From Natrinema sp. SYSU A 869 (GTDB taxonomy: Archaea > Halobacteriota > Halobacteria > Halobacteriales > Natrialbaceae), in contig NZ_CP082249.1 in assembly GCF_019879105.1 (NCBI RefSeq), positions 434,001 through 498,000 on the forward strand: a DNA stretch of 64,000 bases, in the 5' to 3' direction. The notes beneath the pieces are model-generated. The model saw only the letters and a program-made list of their open reading frames with translations, did no database searches and was not told the DNA's origin. Numbering within the stretch: the stretch's first letter is position 1; each line of letters starts with the position of its first letter. Shown in pieces: positions 1 through 9,367 of this stretch. Made by a program: the position numbers and the translations under genes.

Positions 1-375
1 AACTACCAGAAGGAGTTTCGGCAGTCGCGAACTGGACCCGTCTTCGGTAGCCTCGGATTCACTGGTCATTTCAGGTGTCGTTTCGGTTGTTTCATCCGCA
101 GCTTCCATTACATCTTCGATGATCTCCGGCTCCTCTAAGTCCTCGATCGGTGACTCCTCGAGTTCCGGTGACTGTCGTCCCACTAAAAAGCCGATGACCG
201 CGCCGAGGCCGAACAGTGCCCCCGCGAGTGGGAACCGACCGCCGGAGCGAGGGCCACCCGACTCCTCGACGGCCTCAAGGATCGAATCGCGCATCGGTGA
301 CTCCATCCCTCTATTGACTGCTTCCTTGACGATGAGCTCGGACAACGTTTTGTCTTGTTGTTCCATCTCGGGCAT
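1..375 (-). CDS. Hypothetical membrane-anchored protein, 3' end outside the window
   Basis: Read on the minus strand from an ATG at 375 (a second in-frame ATG lies at 366), the frame stays open for 125 codons to the left edge, so the C-terminus is missing. Residues 1-40 look helical and charged, about residues 49-66 form one glycine-rich membrane span (FPLAGALFGLGAVIGFLVG), and the rest is Glu/Thr/Ser-rich, as in a haloarchaeal tail facing a high-salt compartment. I do not recognise a named family. The acidic composition and third-position GC make it a credible gene. Function unknown. Confidence 0.6.
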   Translation of the reverse strand, partial: MPEMEQQDKTLSELIVKEAVNRGMESPMRDSILEAVEESGGPRSGGRFPLAGALFGLGAVIGFLVGRQSPELEESPIEDLEEPEIIEDVMEAADETTETTPEMTSESEATEDGSSSRLPKLLLVV

Positions 376-847
376 AATTCGCCCCGACCACACCACCGTA
401 CATAGTTCTATTCACTGTTTCCGATAGCGACCCGTCTTCGTCATGGATTATTCAGAAATTAATCACCATCACACGACATATAACTACTGTCTACTTCGCA
501 GCCGACCGCTCGTCTGCGAGCGGCCAGCGATTCCGTCCGAGAATCCGACTCGAGGTGAGGTCCGTCAACATGTCACACAGGACGGGGTACGATCGTGGAG
601 GATTTCAACCGGAGCCTGATCTCAGAGCGACTGATTTCGACCCCTGAATTCGCGGCTTCATCGCAGACGCGCGACGACCATCGCGATCAACAGTCCATGT
701 CGATGGCCGTCCATCCCTGTCGAGACGTATGGCGATCGATAAATAGGGATCTTCCCGTGGTATAAGAACATATCGGTGCGCTGATCGCGGCTCGATCGGG
801 AGAACGCCTTCCATAACGAAAGGGATCCGAGCGAAAGGAGTCAGGAT
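376..847. other. Intergenic stretch with a short hairpin
   Basis: No convincing gene is visible in these 472 bases. Bases 440-490 are AT-rich and probably hold the promoter of the leftward gene. An inverted repeat CCGCTCG-TCTG-CGAGCGG lies at 506-523; a related 9-bp-stem hairpin occurs next to tRNA-Trp at 13847-13870. An open frame on the minus strand (605-865) has Arg/Ser-rich, non-haloarchaeal composition and is probably not real. Confidence 0.5.
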
Positions 848-1492
848 ATGAGTGTCATCCGCCAACCGGAGGTGCTCGGCCGAACGACGCGACGACGCGT
901 CGTCGGCATCACCGCCGCGCTCTCGGCCGCGGCCGTCGAGACGGTCGGCGTCGGGCTCTGGTTCGGCCTCGTCGTCAGCTCGCGGACGACATCGACCGCG
1001 CTCGCGGGACTCGGGGTTCTCTTCTGTGGATCGCTACTCAGAGCGGGGGTCTTCAGTGCGACGGTCAGCGACCTTGGCGACCTCTTGGAGCCCCACCGAC
1101 TCGGTGCGGCGATCGTGCTGACGACTGGTTGGGTCGTCTGGCTGCTCGTCGCCGAACTGATCGGCGGGAGCGTCGGTGTCGCCGTCGGAACGACCGTGCT
1201 CGCTGGCGTCCTCACGGTACAGTTCATCCTCGAGCGATACGTGTTCAGACTGCCGGCGAACCGCGGAGTGACGTACACCCCGGTGGTTCCCGGATTGTTG
1301 CTGGCCGCTGGTGCATCGGCCCTACTCGCGACGGCCTGGTTTACTGACTGGGGGGTCTCGTCACCGCCGCTCTCGCTCGGCTTCACGACGGTCGTCGTCC
1401 AGCTCATCGCCCTGCATGTCGGCGTCCTCGTCTTCGGGCTCTTCGCCTTTCTCGCCCACCAGCGCCGATTCCAGCGGATTCTCGGTTCCTGA
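848..1492 (+). CDS. Hypothetical polytopic membrane protein
   Basis: This 214-residue protein is almost wholly hydrophobic, with about six predicted membrane spans (near residues 17-40, 50-70, 83-104, 106-128, 147-165 and 178-205), a short basic N-terminus (GRTTRRR) and a basic C-terminus (HQRRFQRI). That charge pattern suggests cytoplasmic ends. I see no transporter or enzyme motif and do not recognise the family. The ATG at 848 follows GGAGTCAGGAT, which may contain a weak ribosome-binding site. It converges with the FMN reductase, whose stop is 22 bases downstream. Confidence 0.75.
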   Translation: MSVIRQPEVLGRTTRRRVVGITAALSAAAVETVGVGLWFGLVVSSRTTSTALAGLGVLFCGSLLRAGVFSATVSDLGDLLEPHRLGAAIVLTTGWVVWLLVAELIGGSVGVAVGTTVLAGVLTVQFILERYVFRLPANRGVTYTPVVPGLLLAAGASALLATAWFTDWGVSSPPLSLGFTTVVVQLIALHVGVLVFGLFAFLAHQRRFQRILGS

Positions 1493-1513
1493 CGCGTCAC
1501 GTAGACGGGACTG

Positions 1514-2107
1514 TCACTTCCCCTGTGCACCCACGTTCTGGTCGCTCTCGAAGGAGTCTGGATCCGGTTCGATCGTCGCGTACTGGACCGCACGCCGGCC
1601 CAGCGTTCGCACCCGTTTCTCGAGCTTCGGATCGGCGAACTCGCCGTCCTCGAAGGCGGCGCTCGCGTTCGGAATCGCCGCCTCGTGGGGGATCACCCAC
1701 GCGTTCAGCGCCCGACAGACCGAACGCATGTGCTCGAGCGTCGTCACGGGGAAGGCCCCGCCAGAGACTGCGAGCAGTCCGACGGTCTTGTCCGCGAACT
1801 CGTCGAACCCGCAGTAGTCGATCGCGGTCTTGAGCGGCGAGGCGTAGGAGCCGTGGTACATCGGCGAGCCGAGGATGATCGTGTCGGCCGCACGGACGCG
1901 CTCGGCCAGCAACTCGGCGTCGCCCGCGTCTTCGCGGTCGCGGTCCGCGTCGAAGATCGGTAACTCGTACTTGCGGAGATCGAGTAGTTCGGTGGTCGCG
2001 CCGGCCCGCTCGGCGGCGGCGAGGACGCCCTCGAGTGCGGTCCGCGTGTGACTCTCCGCACGGAGGCTGCCACAGAGTGCGGCCACGTGGACATCGCTGT
2101 CAGTCAT
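1514..2107 (-). CDS. NADPH-dependent FMN reductase family protein
   Basis: A 197-residue flavodoxin-like oxidoreductase. After a short acidic N-terminus comes beta-1 and the FMN-phosphate loop GSLRAESHTRTAL (from about residue 13). The second flavin-contacting segment, SPMYHGSYASPLKTAIDY, is mid-protein. Both are typical of the NAD(P)H-dependent FMN reductase family (ArsH/SsuE/chromate-reductase-like), which reduces FMN or quinones with NAD(P)H in the cytoplasm. The frame extends upstream to 2758, but that extension is Arg/Ser-rich; the ATG at 2107 (MTDSDVHVAALCGS) is where family-like sequence begins. Physiological substrate unknown. Confidence 0.88.
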   Translation of the reverse strand: MTDSDVHVAALCGSLRAESHTRTALEGVLAAAERAGATTELLDLRKYELPIFDADRDREDAGDAELLAERVRAADTIILGSPMYHGSYASPLKTAIDYCGFDEFADKTVGLLAVSGGAFPVTTLEHMRSVCRALNAWVIPHEAAIPNASAAFEDGEFADPKLEKRVRTLGRRAVQYATIEPDPDSFESDQNVGAQGK

Positions 2108-2323
2108 GGCCGTCCCGATGACCGGCAGCGGGAAAAGCCGCCCGAAAGGACAGATGTTGATACGAGCGTGACCAGTCGCAGTGGGCCGTTTCAGTCGTGC
2201 GATCCGACGGCCCTTCTCCCGAGAATTCGAACGGGTTGCCGCGCAGTCGATCCGCTCCGTCTGCTCGAGGAGGCGTTCCCGCGCGTACTGACAACCTCGC
2301 GGGCCTCGCGGTCGTCGACCTTG

Positions 2324-2425
2324 ATGACGGTGCCGTTCACGCTCCTGATCGGCGCTGGCGTCGGGCTGGCCACTCTCGTGGTCGAGTACGGACTCGTCAC
2401 GGTTAGCGTCCTTTTCGTCTTCTAG
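2324..2425 (+). CDS. Possible 33-residue membrane peptide
   Basis: From the ATG at 2324 the frame encodes 33 residues, nearly all hydrophobic, forming one or two membrane spans (TLLIGAGVGLATLVVEYGL, then VTVSVLFVF). The same frame is open further upstream but with Arg/Ser-rich sequence. It lies between divergent genes in the 415-base gap 2108-2522, which otherwise shows nothing. Small hydrophobic haloarchaeal proteins of this kind exist, but I have no homology or ribosome-binding evidence. Treat as a candidate. Confidence 0.25.
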   Translation: MTVPFTLLIGAGVGLATLVVEYGLVTVSVLFVF

Positions 2426-2522
2426 GCGCTCTCGGCAGACGGCCGCGCGCACCGAGAGCCGACGCGAATCGCTACGCGATGACGAGGATACGAAACCGAA
2501 ATACTGCGAAAGGGAGCGTGCG

Positions 2523-2921
2523 TTACGCGGCGGATGTGTTCGCGTTCGACGTCTTGACGGTGCCGTAGACGCCGGCGAGCGAGAGGACCGCGATGAGTGC
2601 GCCGGCGACGCCGTTGAGACCGAGCACCAGTGTCCGGTCAACGCCGAACGCGACCGTCGGCGAGATCGCGATCCAGATACCGAGCACCGCGAGGATTGCC
2701 GCGAGGACGATACTCGGCGACCGCTGCTCACCGGTTCGATATGCGTGGACCGACGCAAGGAGCGCGGTCACTGCACCGACGAGGACGTTGTTGATGCCCA
2801 TCGTTCCCGTGATCGTGAAGACGACCGTCGATACCATGACGAACGTGCCGAGTACCGCCGACAGTCCGGCCGTTCGTTCGACTAACACCGACGAGCTGTC
2901 CGCAGGTCGTGTCCGGCTCAT
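2523..2921 (-). CDS. SPW-repeat-like four-helix membrane protein
   Basis: A 132-residue integral membrane protein with four predicted spans. The sequence has two similar halves: each pairs a helix with a Gly-x-x-x-Ser/Thr-Pro-like turn (GIWIAISPTVAFGV in the second half) followed by a helix carrying the N-x-x-x-G pattern (GINNVLVGAVTALLAS in the first, GLNGVAGALIAVLS in the second). This resembles the SPW repeat family, common in haloarchaea and of unknown function. Start at ATG 2921 (MSRTRPADSSS); longer forms would add non-family sequence. Upstream bases face the sensor-kinase promoter divergently. Confidence 0.7.
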   Translation of the reverse strand: MSRTRPADSSSVLVERTAGLSAVLGTFVMVSTVVFTITGTMGINNVLVGAVTALLASVHAYRTGEQRSPSIVLAAILAVLGIWIAISPTVAFGVDRTLVLGLNGVAGALIAVLSLAGVYGTVKTSNANTSAA

Positions 2922-3080
2922 GCTTGGAGCGTAGTGAGCGCCACCTATTTGAGGCCGTCGATAGTATCCCACATCTGGTAACTTCACTGGCCTCGAGAGA
3001 CGCGTCGATCGGGCCCGGACTCGACGCCAAACCGGTCGACCCGGCCCTCGTCGGAGAGTGCGATTCCCGCGAGCGTCGGG

Positions 3081-3090
3081 AGGTTTATGC
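3081..3090 (+). promoter_or_regulatory. TATA-like element for the PAS sensor kinase
   Basis: AGGTTTATGC is centred about 30 bases before the ATG at 3115. That is the spacing expected for an archaeal TATA box driving a leaderless or near-leaderless transcript. Confidence 0.4.
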
Positions 3091-3114
3091 GATTGAGGAA
3101 ACATTGCCCGTTCC

Positions 3115-6100
3115 ATGAGTGACCGGGGTGCAGTGACTGGAGCGACCGTTCTCGAGGGCGACGACGAAGCGGCGACGCTCCAGCGGTATCGAACGCTCAC
3201 CGACCTCCTCGACGACGGCCTCTACCAGCTCGATACCGACGGCCGTGTTGTCGCGATCAACGACAGCCTGCTCGAGCGACTGGAGTACGCTCGCGGCGAT
3301 CTGCTCGGCGAACACGCGTCGATACTCGTCGATGGCGACGGTGACGAGTTTCGCGATGCGCTCCGTGACTGTCGCGAGGCCGACGGCGTCACGACCCTCG
3401 AGACGACAGTTCAAACGGCGACCGGCGGACGGCTCGCGTGTGAGTTGCGACTAGAGTCGTTCATCGTCGACGGTGAGCGCCGCGGCGTCCTCGGTCTCGC
3501 CCGCGACATCACCGAACGGACGGAGCGCGAACGGAAACTCGATCGATACGAACGGATCGTCGAGAACCTTCCCGTCGGGGTCTACCGAAACACGCCCGGT
3601 CCGGACGGCGAGTTCGTCGAGAGCAACGGCGCCTTGGCCGAGATATTCGACGCTGACTCCCCCGACGAGTTAGGAACGCACGCCGTCAGCGATCTGTATC
3701 CGGAGCCGTCCCAGCGACGGGAACTCAGTCAGCAACTCTCCCGGAACAGGATCGTTCGAGACGTCGAACTGAAACAGGAGACACTCGACGGCGAGTCGAT
3801 CTGGGTCTCCGTGACCGCGATCCGAACTGAGGAGGACGGGGAGGTGTACTTCGACGGCATCGTTCAGGACGTGACTGACCGCACGGAGCGCGAACGCGAT
3901 CTCGCGGAATCGGAGCGACGCTACCGCACGCTCGCGGAGTCCTACCCGAACGGGATCGTCACGCTGTTCGATCACGACCTCGAGTACACGCTGGCCGCCG
4001 GCCAGGGATTCGCGGACCTCCCCGCCGATCCGGCCGACATCGAGGGCAGATATTTCCGAGACATCGTGCCCGACGAAACCGCCGACATGCTCGAGCCTGC
4101 TTTCCGGGCGGCGCTCGAGGGAGCGGAGCGGTCGGTCGAACTCGAGTTCGACGATCGAGTGTGGCTCGTTCGGACGGTTCCGATCACGGACGAGCGCGGC
4201 GACGTCTCGGCCGGGATGACCGTGGCCCGCGAGATCACGGCGCGCAAGGAGCGAGAACGAGAGTTGGCCAAGTACGAAACGATCGTCGAGACGATCAATG
4301 ACGGCATTTACGTCAAAGACAATGACGGTCGGTTTACGATGGTCAACGACGCGTACGCGGACCTGACCGGCTACTCCCGCGAGGAACTCGTCGGCGAACA
4401 CGCCTCGCTCGTCGTCGACGAAGCGACGGTCGAACGGTCCGCGGCCCAGCGGGCAGTGATGGACGGTGAGACGACGAACCCGACTCTGGAGGCGATGATC
4501 CAGCGAGCAGACGGGGGGGCAGGTTCCCACGGAGGGAACGTTCGCAACGCTTCGGACCGAAGACGGGGACACGAAACAGATCGGCGTCGTCCGCGATATC
4601 ACCGATCGGAAGGAACAGCGACGCAGGCTCGAGGAATCGGAACAGCGCTACCGGACGCTGATCGACCACTTCCCGGACGGTGCGGTCGGCCTGTACGACG
4701 AGGACCTCGAGTACATCGTCGCTGGCGGCGAGGCGTTCGACGACCTCGACATTCGGGAGGAAGAGGAGGTGGTCGGCTCCACCCTCGGCGACCGGTATCC
4801 GGCCGATCTCGTCGCGGAGATCGAGCCACACTTTCAGGCGGCGTTCGAGGGCGAGTCGAACACGTTCGAGTATCGAGCCTTCGGTCGCGACGTGTGGGCC
4901 CACACCCTCCCCGTCCGAAACGACGACGGCGAGATCTTTGCGGGCATGATCATGGTCCAAGACATCACCGATCGCAAACGGATCGAACGGGACCTCCGCG
5001 AGAGCGAAGCCCGGTTCCGGATGCTCGCCGACAACCTCGAGGACATCGTCTGGATCACGACGCCCGAGCCGCGAGAAATCCTCTACGTCAATCCTGCCTA
5101 CGAGGAGATCTGGGGGCGCAATCGAGACGACCTGTACGACGAACCACTCGCGTTCATCGAGGGCATCCATCCGGACGACCGCGAGCGCGTTATGACGGCC
5201 TATGGGGACCTATCCGACGGCGGGTTCGACGAGGAGTTCCGTATCATCACGCCCGACGAGGAGGTGCGCTGGATACACGCTCGCGCAACGCTGGTTCACG
5301 ACGACGATCGCGACGTCAGCCGAATCGTCGGCATCGCCGAGGACATCACCGAGCGCACGGAGCGCGAACGCGCCCTCGAGCAATCCGAGCGGCGGTACCG
5401 GACCCTCGCGGAGAGTTTCCCGAACGGTGCGGTCGGCGTCTACGACGAGGACCTCCGGTACACGCTGACCCGAGGCGCGGTCCTCGGCGATCGGCTCCCC
5501 AGCGCGAACCGCCTCGAAGGGAGCCGGATGCCGGCCGTCTTCCCTGAGGAAACGGTCGACGACCTCGAGCCGCTGTTTCGGGCCGCCGTCGAGGACGGCG
5601 AGACCGGCAGCACCACGACCGATTTCGACGGCCGAAGCTGGCGCGTGTGGGCCGCACCGCTTCGGACTTCCGCGGGCGAGCCCGCCGCTGGCCTGAGTCT
5701 GACTCAGGACGTCACCGAGCAGGTCGAACGCGAACGGCGACTCGAGGAACTCGTCGCGAAGTTAGAGGAATCAAACGAACGGTTAGAGCAGTTCGCCTAC
5801 GCCGCCTCCCACGACCTCCAGGAACCGCTGCGGATGGTCTCGAGCTACCTCCAGTTGATCGAACGGCGGTACGGAGACGCCCTCAATGCGGACGGGGAAG
5901 AGTTCATCGCCTACGCCGTCGACGGGGCCGAGCGCATGCGAGACATGATCGATGCCCTCCTTGAGTACTCCCGGATCGAGACCCGGGGCGACCCGCTCGA
6001 GCCCGTGGCGCTCGAGGTGGTCTTCGAGGACGTCCTCGAGGACCTGTGGCTCCAGATCGAGGAAACCGATGCGACGGTTACCGCGGACGAACTGCCGCGC

Positions 6101-6481
6101 GTCGAGGGCGATGCAGACCAGTTGCGCCAGGTGTTCCAGAACCTGTTGTCCAACGCGATCACGTACAGCGGCAACGACCCCCCGACGGTCCACATCTCGG
6201 CCGACCGCGACGGCGACGAGTGGGTCGTTTCGATTCGCGATGAAGGGATCGGGATCGCACCCGAGGAACAGGACCGGATCTTCGAGGTGTTCCAGCGCCT
6301 CCATAGCCGTGAGGAGTATGCCGGAACCGGTATTGGGCTCGCTCTCTGTCAGCGCATCGTCGAGCGCCACGGCGGCGATCTCTGGGTCGACTCCGCCGTC
6401 GGTGAGGGCGCGACGTTCTCGTTTACCGTCCCCGCAGTCAGCGAAAACGAGTCCGCTCCGTCACTCGGGAGCGACGACTGA
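3115..6481 (+). pseudogene. Seven-PAS-domain sensor histidine kinase, interrupted by a one-base frameshift
   Basis: The first frame (from ATG 3115) and the second frame (to 6481) together encode one soluble kinase of about 1121 residues if one base is removed from the seven-G run at 4513-4519. After the shift the reading continues smoothly as GGQVPTEGTFATLRTEDGD. There are seven PAS-like domains, most ending in DITER/DITDR-type linkers; domains 3, 5 and 7 are near-copies of each other (YPNGIVTLFD, FPDGAVGLYD, FPNGAVGVYD). The HisKA box is ASHDLQEPLR with the phosphoacceptor His; the ATPase domain has NLLSNAI, RDEGIGIAPEEQ and GTGIGLALCQ. No membrane span, so it likely senses a cytoplasmic signal. 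No receiver or response-regulator gene is adjacent. The shift may be a sequence error. Confidence 0.85.
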
Positions 6482-6570
6482 TCGTCTTTGGTCTCCCGAG
6501 CCGCACTGACCGTGTTGATCTGGCTCATTCAGGCTGGCCGCTTATCGGAGTCAGGTGTGAACGGCCGCGT

Positions 6571-6780
6571 ATGAGTGAATTCACTGATCGCCTCCTGATC
6601 CTGATTATCGCGGTCGTTGGCCTCGGAAGCCTGATCGTCGCGTGGTTCGGCGGCTTCGTCATGGCCGGAATGGCCGGCTGGATGCAAACCGTCGGACTCG
6701 CCGCCCTCGTCGCCCTCTTCCTGCTATCGCTGGTCGCCGTCTGGCACGAGTTCAACGATATCGACAGGAAGAGATCCTGA
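6571..6780 (+). CDS. Small two-span membrane protein
   Basis: A 69-residue hydrophobic protein with two predicted helices (LLILIIAVVGLGSLIVAWFG and about residues 37-58, VGLAALVALFLLSLVAVW) and a charged tail EFNDIDRKRS. It follows the sensor kinase by 89 bases on the same strand but shows no overlap with it. I do not recognise a family. Composition and ATG context make it a plausible real gene. Confidence 0.6.
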   Translation: MSEFTDRLLILIIAVVGLGSLIVAWFGGFVMAGMAGWMQTVGLAALVALFLLSLVAVWHEFNDIDRKRS

Positions 6781-7161
6781 AACGCGTTCTCGACCGATCC
6801 GCCTCCGAGTGGCCGCTCCGTCTCGAAGCCGCCCGGCCTCGGCCGACGCGAATCGGCTTGCTTCGCTGGGACCGGGCTCGCCGCACCCGTTTCGCTCGGG
6901 AGCAGTAGCCACCTCGCCGATACCGTACTGGAACGCATCGCCGCCCGAACTATCGCGAAGCGACCGCGGATCGCTCGTCGGAACCGGCGTCGAAGTCGAC
7001 AGTGGGAAGACCCGCTTGAGGAGCGACGTCCCGTGGGTGGCACCGTGACCACGGCTGGCGTCGCCGTGGTCTCGGCCGCGTCCGAGTGGCATCTCAAGAA
7101 CGACGATACGGAAAACTGATTACGCTGGTGACAGAAGAATCCGCCCGGAGATAGCAACTCG
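6781..7161. other. Intergenic stretch, no feature seen
   Basis: The 381 bases between the small membrane protein and the HtpX-like protease contain only short Arg/Ser/Pro-rich open frames in both directions. I see no repeat, RNA or recognisable coding signature. Bases 7100-7120 (GAAAACTGATTACG) may carry a weak promoter for the protease gene. Confidence 0.4.
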
Positions 7162-8187
7162 ATGACACACAATGTCCGGCTGCGTGCGTCGCTGCTCTCC
7201 CGAATGGGCCTCGCACTGGCCGTGCTGGCAGTCGTCTCGATACTCATCGCCGTCACGGCGATCCTCGCGGGCGGGGTCCTCGCCTGGCTCGCGTCGCTCG
7301 TGCTCGTCTACGTGCTCGAGACGCTCCTCTTACCCGTTCTCGGCGGTTCCTACGGGCTGGTCCACTGGACGCTGACGACTCCCCTCCCCGTCGTCGTCGG
7401 GAGCGGAATCGTCCTGCTTCCGATCCTCTACTACCGGCCGGCCCGAACCCAGATCCGCGAGTTTCGGACGGAACTGGGGAGCACCGGTGCGCCGGCATCC
7501 GAAACCCACCCCGAACTGGCGAACGCGGTTCGCCGGCTCGCCCAGCAGGCGGACACCCCTGAACCGGACGTCTACGTCGCCGACCGACGGCGGCCGGAGT
7601 CCTACGCCATTGGTGGCCGCTCGAGCGGCACCGTTATCGTCACGACGGGACTCGTAAACCGGCTTTCCAAGGGAGAGCTCGAGGCCGTCCTCGCACACGA
7701 ACTCAGCCACCTCATCAACGGCGACAGCCGCATCATGACGCTCGTCCTCGTCCCGATGCTCGTCGCCGAACGCGTGGGATCGGACGACCCCCCGTCGTGG
7801 ACGGTGCTCGTCCACCAGCCACTCGCCTATCTGGCACACGTCGTCCTCTGGGCGCTCCTGACGGTCGCCACGACGATACAGCGACTGGGCTGTCAGTTCG
7901 GCATCGCCGTCTTATCGCGAAGTCGTGAACTCGCAGCCGACAGGGGGGCCGCGGAACTGACCGGTGCTCCGAGCAATCTTGCCAGCGCGCTCGAGACGCT
8001 CGCGGACGGCCGCGAGCGCCCGAACGAGGACAAACGCAGTTGGGCGAAGTCAGCCGGCGCACTGGATATCCTCCCGCGCGAAGCAGCGGTGGGGTCGCGG
8101 GGGCTATTCCGAACACACCCGAGTACCGACACGCGGATCGAGCACCTCGAGACGATGGTCGTCGAGCGAACGAGCGGCGGTCAGTGA
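7162..8187 (+). CDS. M48-family (HtpX-like) membrane zinc metalloprotease
   Basis: A 341-residue membrane protease. Three hydrophobic segments occupy about residues 12-50, 50-66 and 72-90. The cytosolic catalytic part carries HELSH at about residues 179-183 (HExxH zinc ligands and catalytic Glu), with the third ligand in SRSRELAADRGA (E-x-x-x-D of M48). A further hydrophobic pair around residues 195-245 fits the HtpX/Ste24 topology. Such enzymes degrade misfolded membrane proteins. It is longer than classical HtpX and ends in an acidic, less conserved tail, so it may be a haloarchaeal paralogue. Start ATG 7162 (MTHNVRLRAS). Confidence 0.88.
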   Translation: MTHNVRLRASLLSRMGLALAVLAVVSILIAVTAILAGGVLAWLASLVLVYVLETLLLPVLGGSYGLVHWTLTTPLPVVVGSGIVLLPILYYRPARTQIREFRTELGSTGAPASETHPELANAVRRLAQQADTPEPDVYVADRRRPESYAIGGRSSGTVIVTTGLVNRLSKGELEAVLAHELSHLINGDSRIMTLVLVPMLVAERVGSDDPPSWTVLVHQPLAYLAHVVLWALLTVATTIQRLGCQFGIAVLSRSRELAADRGAAELTGAPSNLASALETLADGRERPNEDKRSWAKSAGALDILPREAAVGSRGLFRTHPSTDTRIEHLETMVVERTSGGQ

Positions 8188-8240
8188 GGCCGGTTGCGGC
8201 GACGGTCGGGAGCTGTCTCGAGAAGCGTGGACCGCCGGTG

Positions 8241-8939
8241 TTAATTATTGAGAAGGGAGAGAACGTACAGCACTAACCGCAGGATATGGATGAAGACACC
8301 CATCACGGCGACGTAGATGCCGATCGCGTTCCGCAGGGCACTCGCGTACTTGCTCTCCTTGACGGCCCAGATCTCGTACACGAGATCCGTGACGAACCCG
8401 AGGAAGAACAGGACGGAGGCGAAGATCATGAGCATGGGATTGATGAAGAACCCCACAGCACCCGCGGCGAATCCGGCGATGAACAGTCCTCTGGAGTAGG
8501 TCTGCCAGCGCACGAACGACCGGTCAGTGCGGTAGACGACGACCACGATACCGGCCGTGAGGAGTCCCGTAATGACCGTCGTGATGGCGAGGGCCGGAAT
8601 TCGAAGCGCAGCGGGTACGAGCATGAGGATCGCGGACCCGAGGAGCGTATACCCGAACTGGATCAGCGTGACGCCCGCGCCCGCGATCGGAACGTTCCCC
8701 GCTTTGACGCCCTTGTTCGACACCCAGAAGCCGCCACCGATCGTGGCGGCGAAGGTGGCGATTCCGACGAAGTAGTTCGAGAAGAGGAGGCCTCCGAGGT
8801 CCGCGAGCGGCGTGTAACTTCCCACCAGCATCAACAGGATGTTCACTGCGACGAGCGCGGTCGCGATCCCCGCGACCTTCGAGACGTTGACTGTCGGGGT
8901 GTACTGCCTGGTCTGTGTACTGCTATGGACTGATGACAT
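8241..8939 (-). CDS. Seven-helix membrane protein, Bax inhibitor-1-like
   Basis: A 232-residue protein with about seven closely spaced hydrophobic helices. The end (YASALRNAIGIYVAVMGVF then IHILRLVLYVLSLL) resembles the last helix and C-terminus of the Bax inhibitor-1/YccA family, which conduct or regulate ions, often calcium. The N-terminal 20 residues are Ser/Thr-rich and polar. Start chosen at ATG 8939 (MSSVHSSTQTRQ), placing an AT-rich element (TTAATAAATATT, 8966-8977) about 33 bases upstream. Family assignment rests on remembered C-terminal pattern and overall topology, so it is moderate. Confidence 0.65.
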   Translation of the reverse strand: MSSVHSSTQTRQYTPTVNVSKVAGIATALVAVNILLMLVGSYTPLADLGGLLFSNYFVGIATFAATIGGGFWVSNKGVKAGNVPIAGAGVTLIQFGYTLLGSAILMLVPAALRIPALAITTVITGLLTAGIVVVVYRTDRSFVRWQTYSRGLFIAGFAAGAVGFFINPMLMIFASVLFFLGFVTDLVYEIWAVKESKYASALRNAIGIYVAVMGVFIHILRLVLYVLSLLNN

Positions 8940-8965
8940 ATTCGTATACACGACTATCAAATCCG

Positions 8966-8977
8966 TTAATAAATATT
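8966..8977 (-). promoter_or_regulatory. AT-rich promoter element for the BI-1-like gene
   Basis: On the minus strand this reads AATATTTATTAA, centred about 33 bases before the ATG at 8939. It fits an archaeal TATA box. The rest of the 8940-9229 gap shows no gene I can support. Confidence 0.4.
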
Positions 8978-9229
8978 ACTGTATCAGTTATGTAGAACAA
9001 AGTGGTGTGCGAGAACAAGTGAGGACGCAGTGTTCACAGGCCATGGTTCCTCACGACCGATGATCGGTCTCGAGACAATATATGTGTAATCTATTACCTG
9101 TAGCCGTTACTGTTGGACTGATTGTTTGACGTCACTGGATACACGACGACGTCCCACTGCTTTCTCGAGGCGGCTCGAGGACGCCCACATCCCCACTCGG
9201 AACGGTCAACCGTGGTGTCGGGCAATCGA

Positions 9230-9367
9230 TCACGCGACCCGCTCGCCGTCGCCGTCGACCGCGAGCGCGCAGTCGTCACAGAGCCACCAGCCCACCAGCG
9301 GGTCGCGTTTGATGACCGTATCGCAGTTCGGACACTGCATCGGTTCGCCGTCTCGAGCCTCGATCAT
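9230..9367 (-). CDS. 45-residue zinc-ribbon protein
   Basis: Starting at ATG 9367 the minus strand encodes 45 residues with two Cys pairs, MQCPNCDTVIK and WWLCDDCALA, a C-x2-C...C-x2-C zinc-ribbon spacing. Its ATG overlaps the stop of the upstream helix-turn-helix gene (ATGA at 9364-9367), which argues strongly for translational coupling and for a real gene. The tail is acidic (DGDGER). Haloarchaea encode many such tiny zinc-finger proteins, some tied to regulation; here the partner is the regulator at 9364-9843. Exact family not recognised. Confidence 0.65.
   Translation of the reverse strand: MIEARDGEPMQCPNCDTVIKRDPLVGWWLCDDCALAVDGDGERVA

Noticed and set aside
605..865. Minus-strand open frame of 86 codons upstream of the first membrane gene
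   Set aside because: Arg/Ser-rich composition, no motif and no plausible promoter; typical of noncoding GC-rich frames.
4513..4519. Programmed ribosomal frameshift in the kinase
   Set aside because: Four other genes show similar one-base indels, so a sequence error or ordinary mutation explains it better.
3670..5170. Long minus-strand frames opposite the PAS kinase
   Set aside because: They mirror the codon bias of the kinase and show repeated antisense-type Val/Arg/Asp-rich sequence with no family signature.
7162..8187. Canonical htpX assignment
   Set aside because: The HExxH protease core fits, but extra length and tail leave the exact orthology open, so no gene symbol is given.
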